From contig JAALKD010000013.1 in NCBI GenBank assembly GCA_011088215.1, positions 1-64,000 on the forward strand: 64,000 bases of DNA. The letters run 5' to 3'. The notes under the pieces were generated by a model. The model did not search any database, was not told where the DNA came from, and saw only the letters and a program-made list of their open reading frames with translations. Source of the DNA: Sphingomonadales bacterium (GTDB lineage Bacteria > Pseudomonadota > Alphaproteobacteria > Sphingomonadales > Kordiimonadaceae). How positions within the stretch are numbered: position 1 is the first letter of the stretch; each line of letters starts with the position of its first letter. The position numbers were made by a program, and so were the translations under genes. Shown piece by piece: positions 10,872-21,293 of this stretch.

Positions 10872-11384
10872 TCATAGTGGTAGAATGAAAGGCTCAAACC
10901 CGCAGGCCCGGGTGAATTTAATCAGGCCCTCTGGGCTAATGGCGGTTGTTGCCGCGTTGTGAAGTGGGTGAAAATACACCAGTTGATGCACGAGCAGGCC
11001 CTCGTCAAGAATTACCTGAATTGCCGGTCCATCAGGGCCTGGCTGCCTGAGGGTGTTCAACAGGGAAAAGGGCGATACAGCGCAGGGAGTTACACCCAGG
11101 TGGGTCATCAATCGATCCGGGCTGGCAAATGACAAGCGTCCCATTTCTATTTGGTCAGCCAGGCACTTCAGGTTAATCTTGCGTTCTTCCGTGGCAACGA
11201 TTAGCGCATGATTTTTCTTCTTATCGCGCACAAACAGGTTTTTGCTGTGGCCGCCCGGCATGCCTGCGCGAACCGTTTGCGCCTCCTTCACGGTGAAAAC
11301 CGGGCTGTGGCGGTGGGTTTTATGGGTAATCTGCTGCTTGTCCAGGAAAGCGAAAAGCTCAGTTTCAGTTGCGGGTGATTCCAT
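10872..11384 (-). CDS. YbaK/ProX-like aminoacyl-tRNA deacylase domain protein
   Basis: HSPVFTVKEAQTVRAGMPGGHSKNLFVRDKKKNHALIV; ATG at 11384 preferred. Confidence 0.85.
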   Translation of the reverse strand: MESPATETELFAFLDKQQITHKTHRHSPVFTVKEAQTVRAGMPGGHSKNLFVRDKKKNHALIVATEERKINLKCLADQIEMGRLSFASPDRLMTHLGVTPCAVSPFSLLNTLRQPGPDGPAIQVILDEGLLVHQLVYFHPLHNAATTAISPEGLIKFTRACGFEPFILPL

Positions 11385-11576
11385 TTTTGTCTCTTTTTTC
11401 AGTGGGCTGTGTTTGACCACGTACCTTGCGAAAAGGCTTGTTTTTCTTACCCTTACGCCAATTTTTAGTAAATGTGAAAATAACTGTTGCAAAGGCAATG
11501 CGTATGGCTATTATCCCGCCTCGCAAGCGGCATAGCCGTGATCCCTGCAGGTGTTTGATACATCTGAACGTTTTGA

Positions 11577-11651
11577 GCGGGCGTAGCTCAGGGGTAGAGC
11601 ATAACCTTGCCAAGGTTAGGGTCGTGAGTTCGAATCTCATCGCCCGCTCCA
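11577..11651 (+). tRNA. tRNA-Gly (GCC anticodon)
   Basis: GCGGGCG...CGCCCGC acceptor stem, TTGCCAA anticodon loop, GTTCGAATC T-loop, encoded CCA. Confidence 0.97.
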
Positions 11652-11656
11652 AAAAC

Positions 11657-11682
11657 AACCGGCCCTTGTGGCCGGTTTTTTT
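11657..11682 (+). terminator. Rho-independent terminator after tRNA-Gly
   Basis: AACCGGCC CTTGT GGCCGGTT followed by a T run. Confidence 0.9.
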
Positions 11683-11752
11683 ATGTTTATCCTCCCCCAA
11701 ATTTATTTTTAGCCTAAGTTAAAATCTGTAAATGACAGTTTGGGAGGACGTG

Positions 11753-12952
11753 GTGAAGTTTGGACTTATTAAAATTATTGCTGGTGCGGTGATGCTGTCG
11801 GCGTGCAGCGGCCTGTCTGATCCGGCGGTTGACCCTGAGACCGGCGACAATATATACGCGAACGGCGACAAGTGGCTATGTTTGCCAGGCCGCCCAGATG
11901 CCAAGGCAGATGCTTGTGTCGGTGATTGGTCGGCAACCATAATTAATGCCGACGGCAGCGCCACCGTCGAGCCTTTTATCGCCGACCCCAACGCACCAAT
12001 CGACTGCTTTTATGTCTATCCAACTGTTTCCACCGACCTTAGCGGTAACAGTGACTGGGACGTGGATATTCAGGAAACCGGCGTTGCCGCCATTCAACTT
12101 GCGCGTTTTGGCGGGGTTTGCAAATTGTATGCGCCAATTTATCGGCAAGTAACTCTTACGGCGCTGGCATCTGATAGTGCGGGCTTTTCCATAGACCGTG
12201 ATGTGCCGCTTGCGGATGCAGACGTTAAGGCTGCGTGGGATTATTATCTGGAGCATTATAATGCCGGGCGCGGCGTTGTGTTGCTTGGCCACTCGCAGGG
12301 ATCCTACCGTCTGGGCACGCTCATCCAAAAACATATTGACGGCCAGCCTATCCAAAATCAGATTGTTGGCGCGCATTTGCTAGGTGCCAACGCGCCAGTG
12401 AAAAAAGATGGTGGTGTCGGCGGAACTTTTGAAACTTTCCCGCTATGCCGCGCTAGCAGCGAAATTGGTTGTTTCACTGGTCTTGTTTCATTTCGTGAAA
12501 CGTCGCCGCCTCCCGCTGGTGGCTATTTTGGCTTTGCCGAAAAAGACGATGAAGTTAACGCCTGCGTTAACCCAGCAGCGCCGGGCGGCGGCAAGACACC
12601 GCTCGATGTTCTGGTGCCTACGCGAAAACTTTTGGGTGACCGAACAGCGCGTGCCGAAAACACCATCAGATGGAGTGAGCAACACCCAACCGTTGACACA
12701 AACTTCGTTTCTTTGCCCGGTTTGATTTCCGGACAATGTCTGGAGCGTGACGGCGCATCTTATTTGGCCGTAAGCATAAATGCAGACCCCACCGACCCTC
12801 GTACAGACGAGATATCCGGTGATCTAGTTGTTGATGGTGAACTGTATGCAGATTGGGGCCTGCATTTGCTGGATGTGAATTTGGTGCTCGGCGATTTGGT
12901 CGAAATGGTTAGCCTGCAGGGCGAAGTCTACCTGCAGAATGTTACCCAATAG
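11753..12952 (+). CDS. DUF3089-like lipoprotein (lysophospholipase-like)
   Basis: Lipobox LSAC; CFYVYPTVSTDLSGNSD; VVLLGHSQGSY; GTG 11753 with GGAGG upstream. Confidence 0.75.
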   Translation: MKFGLIKIIAGAVMLSACSGLSDPAVDPETGDNIYANGDKWLCLPGRPDAKADACVGDWSATIINADGSATVEPFIADPNAPIDCFYVYPTVSTDLSGNSDWDVDIQETGVAAIQLARFGGVCKLYAPIYRQVTLTALASDSAGFSIDRDVPLADADVKAAWDYYLEHYNAGRGVVLLGHSQGSYRLGTLIQKHIDGQPIQNQIVGAHLLGANAPVKKDGGVGGTFETFPLCRASSEIGCFTGLVSFRETSPPPAGGYFGFAEKDDEVNACVNPAAPGGGKTPLDVLVPTRKLLGDRTARAENTIRWSEQHPTVDTNFVSLPGLISGQCLERDGASYLAVSINADPTDPRTDEISGDLVVDGELYADWGLHLLDVNLVLGDLVEMVSLQGEVYLQNVTQ

Positions 12953-13062
12953 ATCACAGCTGTTTGGTGAAGGGTTGAGTTGCTTTATTTCGCCAGCTAT
13001 GAAGTCTGAATCAACTGCTCGCGTTGGCTGGCAACGGGCGTATGGAAATTGGGGAATCCGTG

Positions 13063-15642
13063 GTGAAGTATTTGGCTGTACCTTTATTGTTGTTGGCAGC
13101 ATGCACCGAGCAAGTTGCGGACGACCCAATAGTTCAAGGTGTAACTGTTGAACCCGGAGTGTCGTGGCAGTTGGCGGAAAGCCGGGCGGCCATACTCTCA
13201 AACATCAATTACGCCCTGACATTCAGGGTTCCCGAACAGGAATCGGAGCAGATTACCGCCCATGAAACTGCAAGCTTCGCGCTTGCCGAAGTGAGAGACG
13301 ACCTGCAATTTGATTTTCGAGAAAGTGCAGCCAACATTCACAGCGTAACCGTAAACGGGACAAAACAGGCCGTTGATCACCGCGCTGAGCATCTGGTTAT
13401 TCCTGCCTCCAGTTTGCAGGTTGGAAGCAATACAGTTGAGATAGATTTCATTGCTGGTAACAGTTCGCTGAACCGGTCAGCTGATTTTCTTTATACGCTT
13501 TTTGTGCCGGACCGGGCGCGTACCGCCTTTCCGGTTTTTGATCAACCCAACCTTAAAGCCACCTACAATCTGACCCTTGAATTGCCGTCTGACTGGCAGG
13601 CGCTTGCTAATGCCCCGATTTCCGGAACTTTTGAAAAAGGCGATAGGCGCACGCATATTTTTAAAACATCGGACCGGCTCAGCACCTACTTGTTCTCATT
13701 TGTTGCCGGCAAATTTGACACGGTAACTCGCATGGTGGGTGGGCGTGAAATGACCTTGCTACACCGGGAGACCGATACCGATAAAATCACACGCAATATG
13801 GATGCTATTTTCCAATTACATGCGGAGGCGCTGGCATGGCTGGAGGATTACACCGGTATCGTCTATCCGTTTCAAAAATTTGACTTTGCTGCAATCCCGG
13901 CGTTCCAGTACGGCGGCATGGAGCACGCCGGAGCGATACAGTACCGATCGTCAAGCTTGTTTTTGGAAAAAGACCCTTCTGAGGCGCAACTTTTAAACCG
14001 CGCTAGTCTGATTGCTCATGAAACTGCTCATATGTGGTTTGGTGATTTGGTGACCATGAATTGGTTTGATGATGTTTGGACCAAAGAAGTTTTTGCAAAC
14101 TTTATGGCTTCAAAAATTGTTAATCCCAGCTTTCCCGATATTGACCATGATCTGAATTTCCTTCTCAGTCGTTATCCAGCAGCCTATTCGGTGGACCGCA
14201 CCGAAGGCGCGAACGCTATTCGCCAGCATTTGCCTAATCTGAATGAGGCGGGCACGCTGTATGGGGCCATTATTTACAATAAAGCGCCAATTATGATGCG
14301 TCAGCTTGAGGCGTTGTTGGGCGAAGGCGCGTTCCGGGACGGCATGCGGGACTATTTGACTAAATTTGCCGATGCGAACGCCACTTGGCCTGACCTCATC
14401 GCTATTCTTGATAAAAAAACGGACTCTGACTTGAATGCATGGAGCGAAACCTGGGTAAATACATCTGGACGTCCCGACTTTCGTTTTGATCGCATCGAAG
14501 AACAGCAATCGGCAGGTTCCTTGCGATTGAGTCAATATGACCGGAGCGGTCAAAATCGCTTTTGGCCGCAGCAGTTTTCGGTTTTAAATGCCAGTAGATC
14601 AAATGCCAGTGAACTTCGCCCTGAAGTCTCGGTGTCCTTTGTGTCGCCAAAGGTTGAAATTGATCAGGGGGCCGAAGAAGAGCTGTTGTTGAATGCCAAC
14701 GGTATGGGGTACGGCCTGTTCCCGGCCTCTATCGAGTTTGCAGAGAAAAACTGGGCGACCCTTAGTGATGTGCAAAAAGGGGTTGTCACGCTCGCTCTCT
14801 TCGAAGCTTTGCAGGAAAATGATCCAGCGGTTCGTCCGAATGAATATGTCCGATTTTTGATAGGGGTCAGCGAGCGAGAGCAGAACGAGCTATTGCTGGA
14901 TGCCATGTTGCGTCAATTGGATACAATATTTTGGTCGTTTTTAGACGTCAGCGAACGAATGAATGTTGCAGATAAGATAGAGGAACTGTTGTGGGTCGGT
15001 GCCAACAATGACCAACGGTCGATTAGCACCCGAAAAGTGTTTTTTAACCGATTCAGCGCTGCCGCGTATACAACGTCCGGGCTTGAGAAACTGCATGACG
15101 TTTGGGCCGAGACGGTGCCTTTGGAGGGGATATCGTTTTCGCCGCGAGAACAAACAACACTGGCGGCGCTTCTGGCGGTTAAAACTCCACAAATAGCTGG
15201 CAGGGTTTTGACCGAACAGCTGGGCCGTATCAAAAACCCAGACGACCGCGCCCGTTTTGAGTTTTTGATGCCCGCGCTCTCGGCGGACGAAGCAGTGCGC
15301 GATAATTTTTTTGCAACACTTATGCGGGAAGAAAATCGCCAGCAGGAAAACTGGGTTCTGGCCGCTCTAGGTTACTTACATCATCCGCTCAGGGTTGAGA
15401 GTTCAGAAAAATATATTTTGCCAAGCCTTGAGTTGTTGCAGGATATTCAGCGCACCGGGGATATTTTCTTTCCCGCCGGATGGACAGCACGCACGCTTGC
15501 AAGCCATAACAGCGATGCTGCTGTGCGAACAGTTCGGCAGTTTTTGGATGATAGGCCGGACTATAATCATCAGCTTCGACTTAAAATTTTGCAGGCGGCA
15601 GACCGCCTTTTTCGAGCAAACCGGATTCTTGCCTCTAAATAA
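13063..15642 (+). CDS. M1-family metallopeptidase (aminopeptidase N-like lipoprotein)
   Basis: GGMEHAGAI and HETAHMWFGDLVTMNWFDDVWTKEVFANF; lipobox LLAAC. Confidence 0.93.
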   Translation: MKYLAVPLLLLAACTEQVADDPIVQGVTVEPGVSWQLAESRAAILSNINYALTFRVPEQESEQITAHETASFALAEVRDDLQFDFRESAANIHSVTVNGTKQAVDHRAEHLVIPASSLQVGSNTVEIDFIAGNSSLNRSADFLYTLFVPDRARTAFPVFDQPNLKATYNLTLELPSDWQALANAPISGTFEKGDRRTHIFKTSDRLSTYLFSFVAGKFDTVTRMVGGREMTLLHRETDTDKITRNMDAIFQLHAEALAWLEDYTGIVYPFQKFDFAAIPAFQYGGMEHAGAIQYRSSSLFLEKDPSEAQLLNRASLIAHETAHMWFGDLVTMNWFDDVWTKEVFANFMASKIVNPSFPDIDHDLNFLLSRYPAAYSVDRTEGANAIRQHLPNLNEAGTLYGAIIYNKAPIMMRQLEALLGEGAFRDGMRDYLTKFADANATWPDLIAILDKKTDSDLNAWSETWVNTSGRPDFRFDRIEEQQSAGSLRLSQYDRSGQNRFWPQQFSVLNASRSNASELRPEVSVSFVSPKVEIDQGAEEELLLNANGMGYGLFPASIEFAEKNWATLSDVQKGVVTLALFEALQENDPAVRPNEYVRFLIGVSEREQNELLLDAMLRQLDTIFWSFLDVSERMNVADKIEELLWVGANNDQRSISTRKVFFNRFSAAAYTTSGLEKLHDVWAETVPLEGISFSPREQTTLAALLAVKTPQIAGRVLTEQLGRIKNPDDRARFEFLMPALSADEAVRDNFFATLMREENRQQENWVLAALGYLHHPLRVESSEKYILPSLELLQDIQRTGDIFFPAGWTARTLASHNSDAAVRTVRQFLDDRPDYNHQLRLKILQAADRLFRANRILASK

Positions 15643-15661
15643 CGCGCCTTGAGCGGGTAGC

Positions 15662-17965
15662 TTGAGGAAGGCGAATGCATTCCTGATGTTGTGCTGTCCG
15701 CCGCCTGCTTTACAGGTGTTGGCACTGCCCCTATGCTGTCGGCCAGAATTGGGTATTCGTTTATCTTTGATATCTTTGGGGGCATTTGATGCGGTATTTT
15801 TTCTATTTCTTGTTGCGGCGTGCGATAGCGAGCCTCGCGAACAAACCGAATTGGAACGCTGGCAGGCGATGGCCGAGCGCGTGTCAATTACGCGCGACAA
15901 ATGGGGCATCCCGCATGTTTATGGGCCGACCGATGCAGATGCGGTGTTCGGCATGCTCTATGCTCAGGCCGAGGATGACTTTAACCGTATTGAGATGAAC
16001 TTTCTAACCGCAATGGGCCGTGCTGCAGAGGCGGAAGGCGAAGGGAAGCTGTACCAAGACCTGCGCATGCGTTTGTTTATCGATCCGGATGTCATTAAAG
16101 CGGAATATGCATCCAGCCCCGACTGGTTGAAAGCCCTGATGAACGCCTGGGCGGACGGTCTCAACTATTATTTGGCAACCCACCCTGAGGTGCGCCCGAA
16201 AGTGTTGACTCGCTTTGAGCCCTGGATGGCGCTTACCTTCAGTGAAGGCAGCATCGGCGGCGATATTGAGCGGGTGAACCTGCGCAGGCTTGAAGCTTTT
16301 TATGGCGGCACACCGGTTGATATGCTGGCGGCTCGGGTTGATGTCCTGCCACCTGAGCCTCGTGGCTCCAACGGTTTTGCCATCGCACCCGCCAATAGCG
16401 CAAGCGGCAACGCCCTTTTGCTAATTAACCCGCACACCAGTTTCTATTTCCGCGCGGAAATGCATGTTCGTAGCGACGAAGGCCTGAACGCATATGGTGC
16501 GGTTACCTGGGGCCAATTTTTCATCTATCAGGGCTTTAACGAGAATACCGGCTGGATGCACACCTCCAGCGGCGCAGACACCATTGACTGGTACGACGAA
16601 AGTATCCTGCGCAAGGATGACGGCGTTTATTACCGCTACGGCAGCGAAGAACTGAAACTTAAAGAAAGCGATATAACGCTGGCGTATAAATCAGACAAGG
16701 GCATGGCTGAACGCACGGTTAGAGTTTACCATAGCCACCATGGGCCTATCATTGCGGGCGAAGGCGGCGCCTGGCAATCAATTCGGTTGATGAACGAACC
16801 CAAGAAAGCGCTGATGCAATCATATCTGCGCACTAAATCGGCAGATTATGCAGGCTATGTTGAAAGCATGCGCTATCACACCAATTCGTCGAATAATACT
16901 GTGTTTGCCGACAGCAGCGGCAATATCGCTTATTTTCACGGCAACCATATTCCGAAGCGCGATACGTCGTTTGACTGGTCGAAACCGGTTGACGGAAGTA
17001 ACCCGGCAACCGAGTGGGGCGAGTTGCACACTCTTGAGGAGACTGTCGGCGTTTTAAACCCTGCAACCGGGTGGTTACAAAATACCAACAACACGCCCTA
17101 TTCGGTAATAGGTGCCACTAGCCCAAAGGCAGAAGACTTTCCGCCTTACATGGCAACTTTCCCGGAAAATTACCGCGGCATCAATGCGGTCAAAGTGCTG
17201 GAAGGCAAAAAAGGTTTCACGCTGGATAGTCTGATTGCAGCAGCTTACGACCCTTATTTGGCGGCCTTCGACGATCTTTTACCGCCTTTATTGTCCGATT
17301 ATGACGCGCTTGGCGCCAGTGATCCGACGCGAAATGCGCTTGCGGATCAAATTGAAACTCTGCGGACCTGGAATCGCAGGTCGACCAAAGACAGTGCCGC
17401 GACAACCTTGGCAATATATTGGGGCCGCGACATATGGCGAACAGCGTTCGGTGACGACGTGGCCGTGGCTGATTACCGTGCTCGCGGCATTACACGGGAT
17501 GCCTACATTGCAGAAACAGCGGGTCGAGTTGGGCTTGCTGCTTTGGCGCGGGCGACCGAAAAACTGGTTGCTGACTTTGGCGCCTGGCAAACCCCTTGGG
17601 GCGAAGTGAACCGTTTTCAGCGCTTGACCGGTGACATTGTTCAGCCTTTTGATGATAGTGCCCCAAGTGTACCTGTGGGTTTTGCATCGTCGCGCTGGGG
17701 CTCGCTCGCGGCCTATGGTCAGCGCACCTTCAACGATACCAAAAAAATATACGGCACCCGCGGCAACAGTTTTGTTGCGGTGGTTGAGTTTGGTGAGCGA
17801 GTAAAGGCGAAGGCCGTTACTGCAGGTGGTCAAAGCGGCGACCCGGCGTCAAAGCATTTTGATGATCAGATCGAGCTTTATGCGAGCGGCCAAATGCGCC
17901 CGGTGTATTTCTACCCCGAAGACATTAAAGCGGTGGCAGAGCGGACATATCACCCGGGTCAATAG
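15662..17965 (+). CDS. Penicillin acylase / acyl-homoserine-lactone acylase family protein
   Basis: RDKWGIPHVYGPTDADAVFGMLYAQAEDDFNRIE; GSNGFAIAP nucleophile region. Correct 5' end uncertain (see finding). Confidence 0.88.
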   Translation: MRKANAFLMLCCPPPALQVLALPLCCRPELGIRLSLISLGAFDAVFFLFLVAACDSEPREQTELERWQAMAERVSITRDKWGIPHVYGPTDADAVFGMLYAQAEDDFNRIEMNFLTAMGRAAEAEGEGKLYQDLRMRLFIDPDVIKAEYASSPDWLKALMNAWADGLNYYLATHPEVRPKVLTRFEPWMALTFSEGSIGGDIERVNLRRLEAFYGGTPVDMLAARVDVLPPEPRGSNGFAIAPANSASGNALLLINPHTSFYFRAEMHVRSDEGLNAYGAVTWGQFFIYQGFNENTGWMHTSSGADTIDWYDESILRKDDGVYYRYGSEELKLKESDITLAYKSDKGMAERTVRVYHSHHGPIIAGEGGAWQSIRLMNEPKKALMQSYLRTKSADYAGYVESMRYHTNSSNNTVFADSSGNIAYFHGNHIPKRDTSFDWSKPVDGSNPATEWGELHTLEETVGVLNPATGWLQNTNNTPYSVIGATSPKAEDFPPYMATFPENYRGINAVKVLEGKKGFTLDSLIAAAYDPYLAAFDDLLPPLLSDYDALGASDPTRNALADQIETLRTWNRRSTKDSAATTLAIYWGRDIWRTAFGDDVAVADYRARGITRDAYIAETAGRVGLAALARATEKLVADFGAWQTPWGEVNRFQRLTGDIVQPFDDSAPSVPVGFASSRWGSLAAYGQRTFNDTKKIYGTRGNSFVAVVEFGERVKAKAVTAGGQSGDPASKHFDDQIELYASGQMRPVYFYPEDIKAVAERTYHPGQ

Positions 17966-17990
17966 CCTGAATGTGGCTGCAGCCGGTGAT

Positions 17991-18383
17991 CTATTTTTCA
18001 GCTGACTTCACTGAATAGTAGATCACCAGGCAGACAAACGCTGTGGGAAGGATAACCGTTACCAAGTCTGAGGCGACTTGCATGCTGGCGAGTTGACCGG
18101 TCACCATCTCAGTAATATGAATGAGACTGTGCAGACCAAGAAATAAAACAGCGGAAACCGCGAACGGCACCCGCCATTTCGCAATGTAAGCCGCAAGTAA
18201 AAGCGCCGTTCCAGCGGTAAGATATGCAGCGCCTACATCGCCAAGAAAATGTTCGTTCAAGGGCCCTGTATGAGCGGTAAAACGCTCATAGAAAAAGCCC
18301 GTCATGAAATAGGCCATAATGCCTGTGGCAAAGTGATAGGCACCCAGAATATAGAGCATGAGCGTCATCGTTTTCGACTTCAT
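17991..18383 (-). CDS. Small integral membrane protein
   Basis: 130 aa with about four hydrophobic segments. Confidence 0.5.
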   Translation of the reverse strand: MKSKTMTLMLYILGAYHFATGIMAYFMTGFFYERFTAHTGPLNEHFLGDVGAAYLTAGTALLLAAYIAKWRVPFAVSAVLFLGLHSLIHITEMVTGQLASMQVASDLVTVILPTAFVCLVIYYSVKSAEK

Positions 18384-18404
18384 AATAACGTCCTTCCTGA
18401 AAGC

Positions 18405-20144
18405 TTACTCTTGCCTGGCATATACCTCGCGACCGGCGAAATAAGTGGCATCCACGGCCAGGTTGCGGAAGCTCTCATTCATGGGTGAGGGAACGATACC
18501 ATCCAGCAATACAAAGTCTGCCCATTTGCCCACTGTGATAGAGCCGACTTCGTCTTTCCACGCCGTGATGTTGGCCCCCGATTGTGTATAGGCCATTAGA
18601 GCCTCTTCAAAGCTAACGGCTTGTTCCAGGTGAAATGGCTTGCTGTCATTAAAGCCAAAAGGACTGACCCGAAAAACGGAATCGGCAATTTGCACAAGCG
18701 GGTTAAGCGGCGAGGTGAAATAGTCGGCGCCGAACACCACTGGCACCCCAGCATTAAGCATGGATTTCCACACATATGCGCGCCGGGTTCTGTGTTCACC
18801 GAGGCGTTCCGGCACATAGACGATTGAGTTGGTGGCATGGTTGGGCTGCATGGAGGCAATCACGCCCAGCTCCTTGAAGCGTTGGATGTCTTCGTCGTGC
18901 ACAACTTCGATATGTTCGATCCGGTTCGGGAACGGTACGGTGTTGTCTTTAGCCGCTTCAAAGGCATCAAGGGTTGCTTTTACCGCGGCGTCACCGATTG
19001 AGTGAACGGCAACCGGTAATCCGGCAGCGGTTATCGCTTCCACCTGCATTTTCAGTTTTTCCGGGCTTGCAATATATTCGCCTTTCCAGCCGTCACGGTC
19101 GCTGTAGGCTTCGGTTAGCACTGCGGTATGGGCCGATAATACCCCGTCATTGATAAGTTTTACAAATGCGAGGTTAAGCAATGGCCCTGCGGCTTCTTCC
19201 CTGTTGGTTGCAGAGACGCGTTCGCTGACCTCAGCCTTTTTGGCGACAATTCTATCAACTACATTTTCGATTGGTTCATTGATCCCGCCACGGTTCCATG
19301 TGCCGTACCAAACCCGGATAGTTGGATCGCCGTTTTCCACGATATGGAGATAGTCATCAAGACCGCCCATTTGGTGTAGACCAGTAATGCCAAAGCTATT
19401 GGCATAATTGTACATTTTTGCCAGACCTTCCTGGCGTTGGGCGTCGCTGCGGGCGGGCACTATATTGGCCACCAGATTTTGCGCACCCTCAAGAAGGATA
19501 CCGGTAGTGTCACCGGTTGCAGGGTCTACGACAACTTCACCGCCCGGGGGAGCGGCTGTTTCGGCGGTTACACCGGCCATTTCCAGTGCTTTGGAGTTCA
19601 CCCAGGCATAATGGCCGTCGATATGGCGCAGAATTGCGGGCCGGTCTGGCAGAACTTCGTCCAGCATTTGTTTGGTTGGGTAGTTACCGTCAGACAGGGT
19701 ATGGTCCCAGTTGCCGCCAATAAGCCACTCGCCTGCAGGCAAGCGTTTGTCGGTTGCTGCAATCATTTCCAGCCATTCGCTTTTGTCGGCAACATAGGAA
19801 AGGTCAACGCCTGCAACATAAGGCGAATCACCGCTTACATGGGAGTGCGCATCAATCAGGCCCGGCGTAACTGTATTGCCCATTGCGTCGATCACTCGTG
19901 TGCTTTCGCCTGCCAGCGCTTGCATTTGTTCGTTGGTGCCCACCGCGCTGAACTTACCGCCGGTGACCGCAAAGGCCTGAATGCGCGCTGCGGCCGGGTC
20001 ACTGGTATAGACATCCCCGTTTATGACAATCAGATCCGGTGCGGAGATACCCGCCTTGTCAGGGGCGGCCTCGTCAGCTGAACAGCCTGCGAGCATCAGT
20101 GCCGCCGCGCCGATGAAAGTGGAAGTTATCTGTTTGAACGTCAT
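18405..20144 (-). CDS. Amidohydrolase family lipoprotein (YtcJ/NfdA-like)
   Basis: TPGLIDAHSHVSGDSP...VAVHSIGDAAVKATLDAFE; signal MTFKQITSTFIGAAALMLAGC. Confidence 0.9.
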   Translation of the reverse strand: MTFKQITSTFIGAAALMLAGCSADEAAPDKAGISAPDLIVINGDVYTSDPAAARIQAFAVTGGKFSAVGTNEQMQALAGESTRVIDAMGNTVTPGLIDAHSHVSGDSPYVAGVDLSYVADKSEWLEMIAATDKRLPAGEWLIGGNWDHTLSDGNYPTKQMLDEVLPDRPAILRHIDGHYAWVNSKALEMAGVTAETAAPPGGEVVVDPATGDTTGILLEGAQNLVANIVPARSDAQRQEGLAKMYNYANSFGITGLHQMGGLDDYLHIVENGDPTIRVWYGTWNRGGINEPIENVVDRIVAKKAEVSERVSATNREEAAGPLLNLAFVKLINDGVLSAHTAVLTEAYSDRDGWKGEYIASPEKLKMQVEAITAAGLPVAVHSIGDAAVKATLDAFEAAKDNTVPFPNRIEHIEVVHDEDIQRFKELGVIASMQPNHATNSIVYVPERLGEHRTRRAYVWKSMLNAGVPVVFGADYFTSPLNPLVQIADSVFRVSPFGFNDSKPFHLEQAVSFEEALMAYTQSGANITAWKDEVGSITVGKWADFVLLDGIVPSPMNESFRNLAVDATYFAGREVYARQE

Positions 20145-20263
20145 GTCTATTTCCCCTACGGATACGATCGTCGGACCAATTTGCAGCATTTGGGCTTTAG
20201 TTTAGGACTAGTGGGCGTAAACGCCAACCCCTGGGAAAAAATTGACACAAAGGTCCCCGAAAA

Positions 20264-20923
20264 TCAGTGGTTGGATTGGGAAAGTGACTGGATAGTTTTC
20301 TCTAAGCGCTTTTTCTTTGACGGGCTCATAGGCTCACACATGCGACTTTCCAGCGTGCTGATAATTATAGCGGCATGCGTGTGGTCCAGCGTAAGGCGAG
20401 CAACTTTCTCCGCATACATCGGTAACTGGTTTACCGCGCTGGTTTGCAGTCGGGCGACAATGATAGGCATGATTTCATTCGAATAGGCTGTCACTCCAGT
20501 TAGTGCTACCAGAATATCGATTAACCGGTCTTTTGCGATCACCGAGCCAGCATCTGCCGCCGCTAAAATTCTGTTCAGGTGTGGGAAAATCTTGTCTGGA
20601 AATGGCTCACTTAATGTAGCTACAGCAGCCATGCCGCCCCAAACCAGGCGGTTATTTTTGCTGGTGAGTATATTAAGAAGCACAGGTAACTGGCTCAATA
20701 TCAAGGGCGGGTTGCGCGTGCCTATCTCATAGAAAACTTTGATCGCGTCCTGACGGACGGCCTTTGCACCATTTTGCAAAACCGTTGCAAGCGATGTGAC
20801 AGAGGCTGCATCATTTGCTTGTGCGATTTGTTTGGCCAACTCGACGTTGGGTACTTCGTCGCGGCGGCCAAGCGCGCTTGCCAACTGGGCCTCAATGTCG
20901 GGTTTGATCAGGGGTTTCTGCAC
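20264..20923 (-). CDS. HEAT-like repeat protein
   Basis: Helical repeat pattern; start uncertain because the longer ORF overlaps the zinc-ribbon gene. Confidence 0.4.
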   Translation of the reverse strand: MQKPLIKPDIEAQLASALGRRDEVPNVELAKQIAQANDAASVTSLATVLQNGAKAVRQDAIKVFYEIGTRNPPLILSQLPVLLNILTSKNNRLVWGGMAAVATLSEPFPDKIFPHLNRILAAADAGSVIAKDRLIDILVALTGVTAYSNEIMPIIVARLQTSAVNQLPMYAEKVARLTLDHTHAAIIISTLESRMCEPMSPSKKKRLEKTIQSLSQSNH

Positions 20924-21170
20924 GCCATCGGTCCAGTTTTGGTATGCCGCGGGTAAATAGCCAGCCCATGAAGGCAGGCATGCCTTTGTTTTTGAGCTGT
21001 TCGACGCAGTGTGTTTGCATTTGGGCGGCGTTGAAGTTTGGGTGTAGAAAGGCGCCGCCATCGTAGCATAGTGAGCAATATGTCGCGCTGAGGCTGCCGT
21101 CTGCTTCCAGTCCGCCGCCTTGCGGATCCTTGCTCAGCGGCATGCCGCAACTTTGGCAAATTTTGGCCAT
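20892..21170 (-). CDS. Putative zinc-ribbon domain protein
   Basis: ICQSCGMPLSKDPQGGGLEADGSLSATYCSLCYDGG. Confidence 0.85.
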   Translation of the reverse strand: MAKICQSCGMPLSKDPQGGGLEADGSLSATYCSLCYDGGAFLHPNFNAAQMQTHCVEQLKNKGMPAFMGWLFTRGIPKLDRWRAETPDQTRH

Positions 21171-21249
21171 GTCAGTCCCCTCTTAAAATCAAAGGTGTCT
21201 GGCAAAAATACACTCTGGCGCGCTCTTGATTTCTTTTATGAATATGTTA

Positions 21250-21264
21250 ACAATGGACCATTGT
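21250..21264. promoter_or_regulatory. Perfect 15-bp palindrome, candidate MerR-family operator
   Basis: ACAATGG A CCATTGT between divergent zinc-ribbon and merR genes. Confidence 0.65.
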
Positions 21265-21293
21265 CAATGGTTTTGAAACTCAGGTGTTGGTTG

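Noticed and set aside
20892-21061. Overlap of the HEAT-like ORF with the zinc-ribbon gene as a fused or frameshifted gene
   Set aside because: The zinc-ribbon protein is full length for its family and the HEAT-like ORF has a plausible downstream GTG (20923), so two separate genes are simpler.
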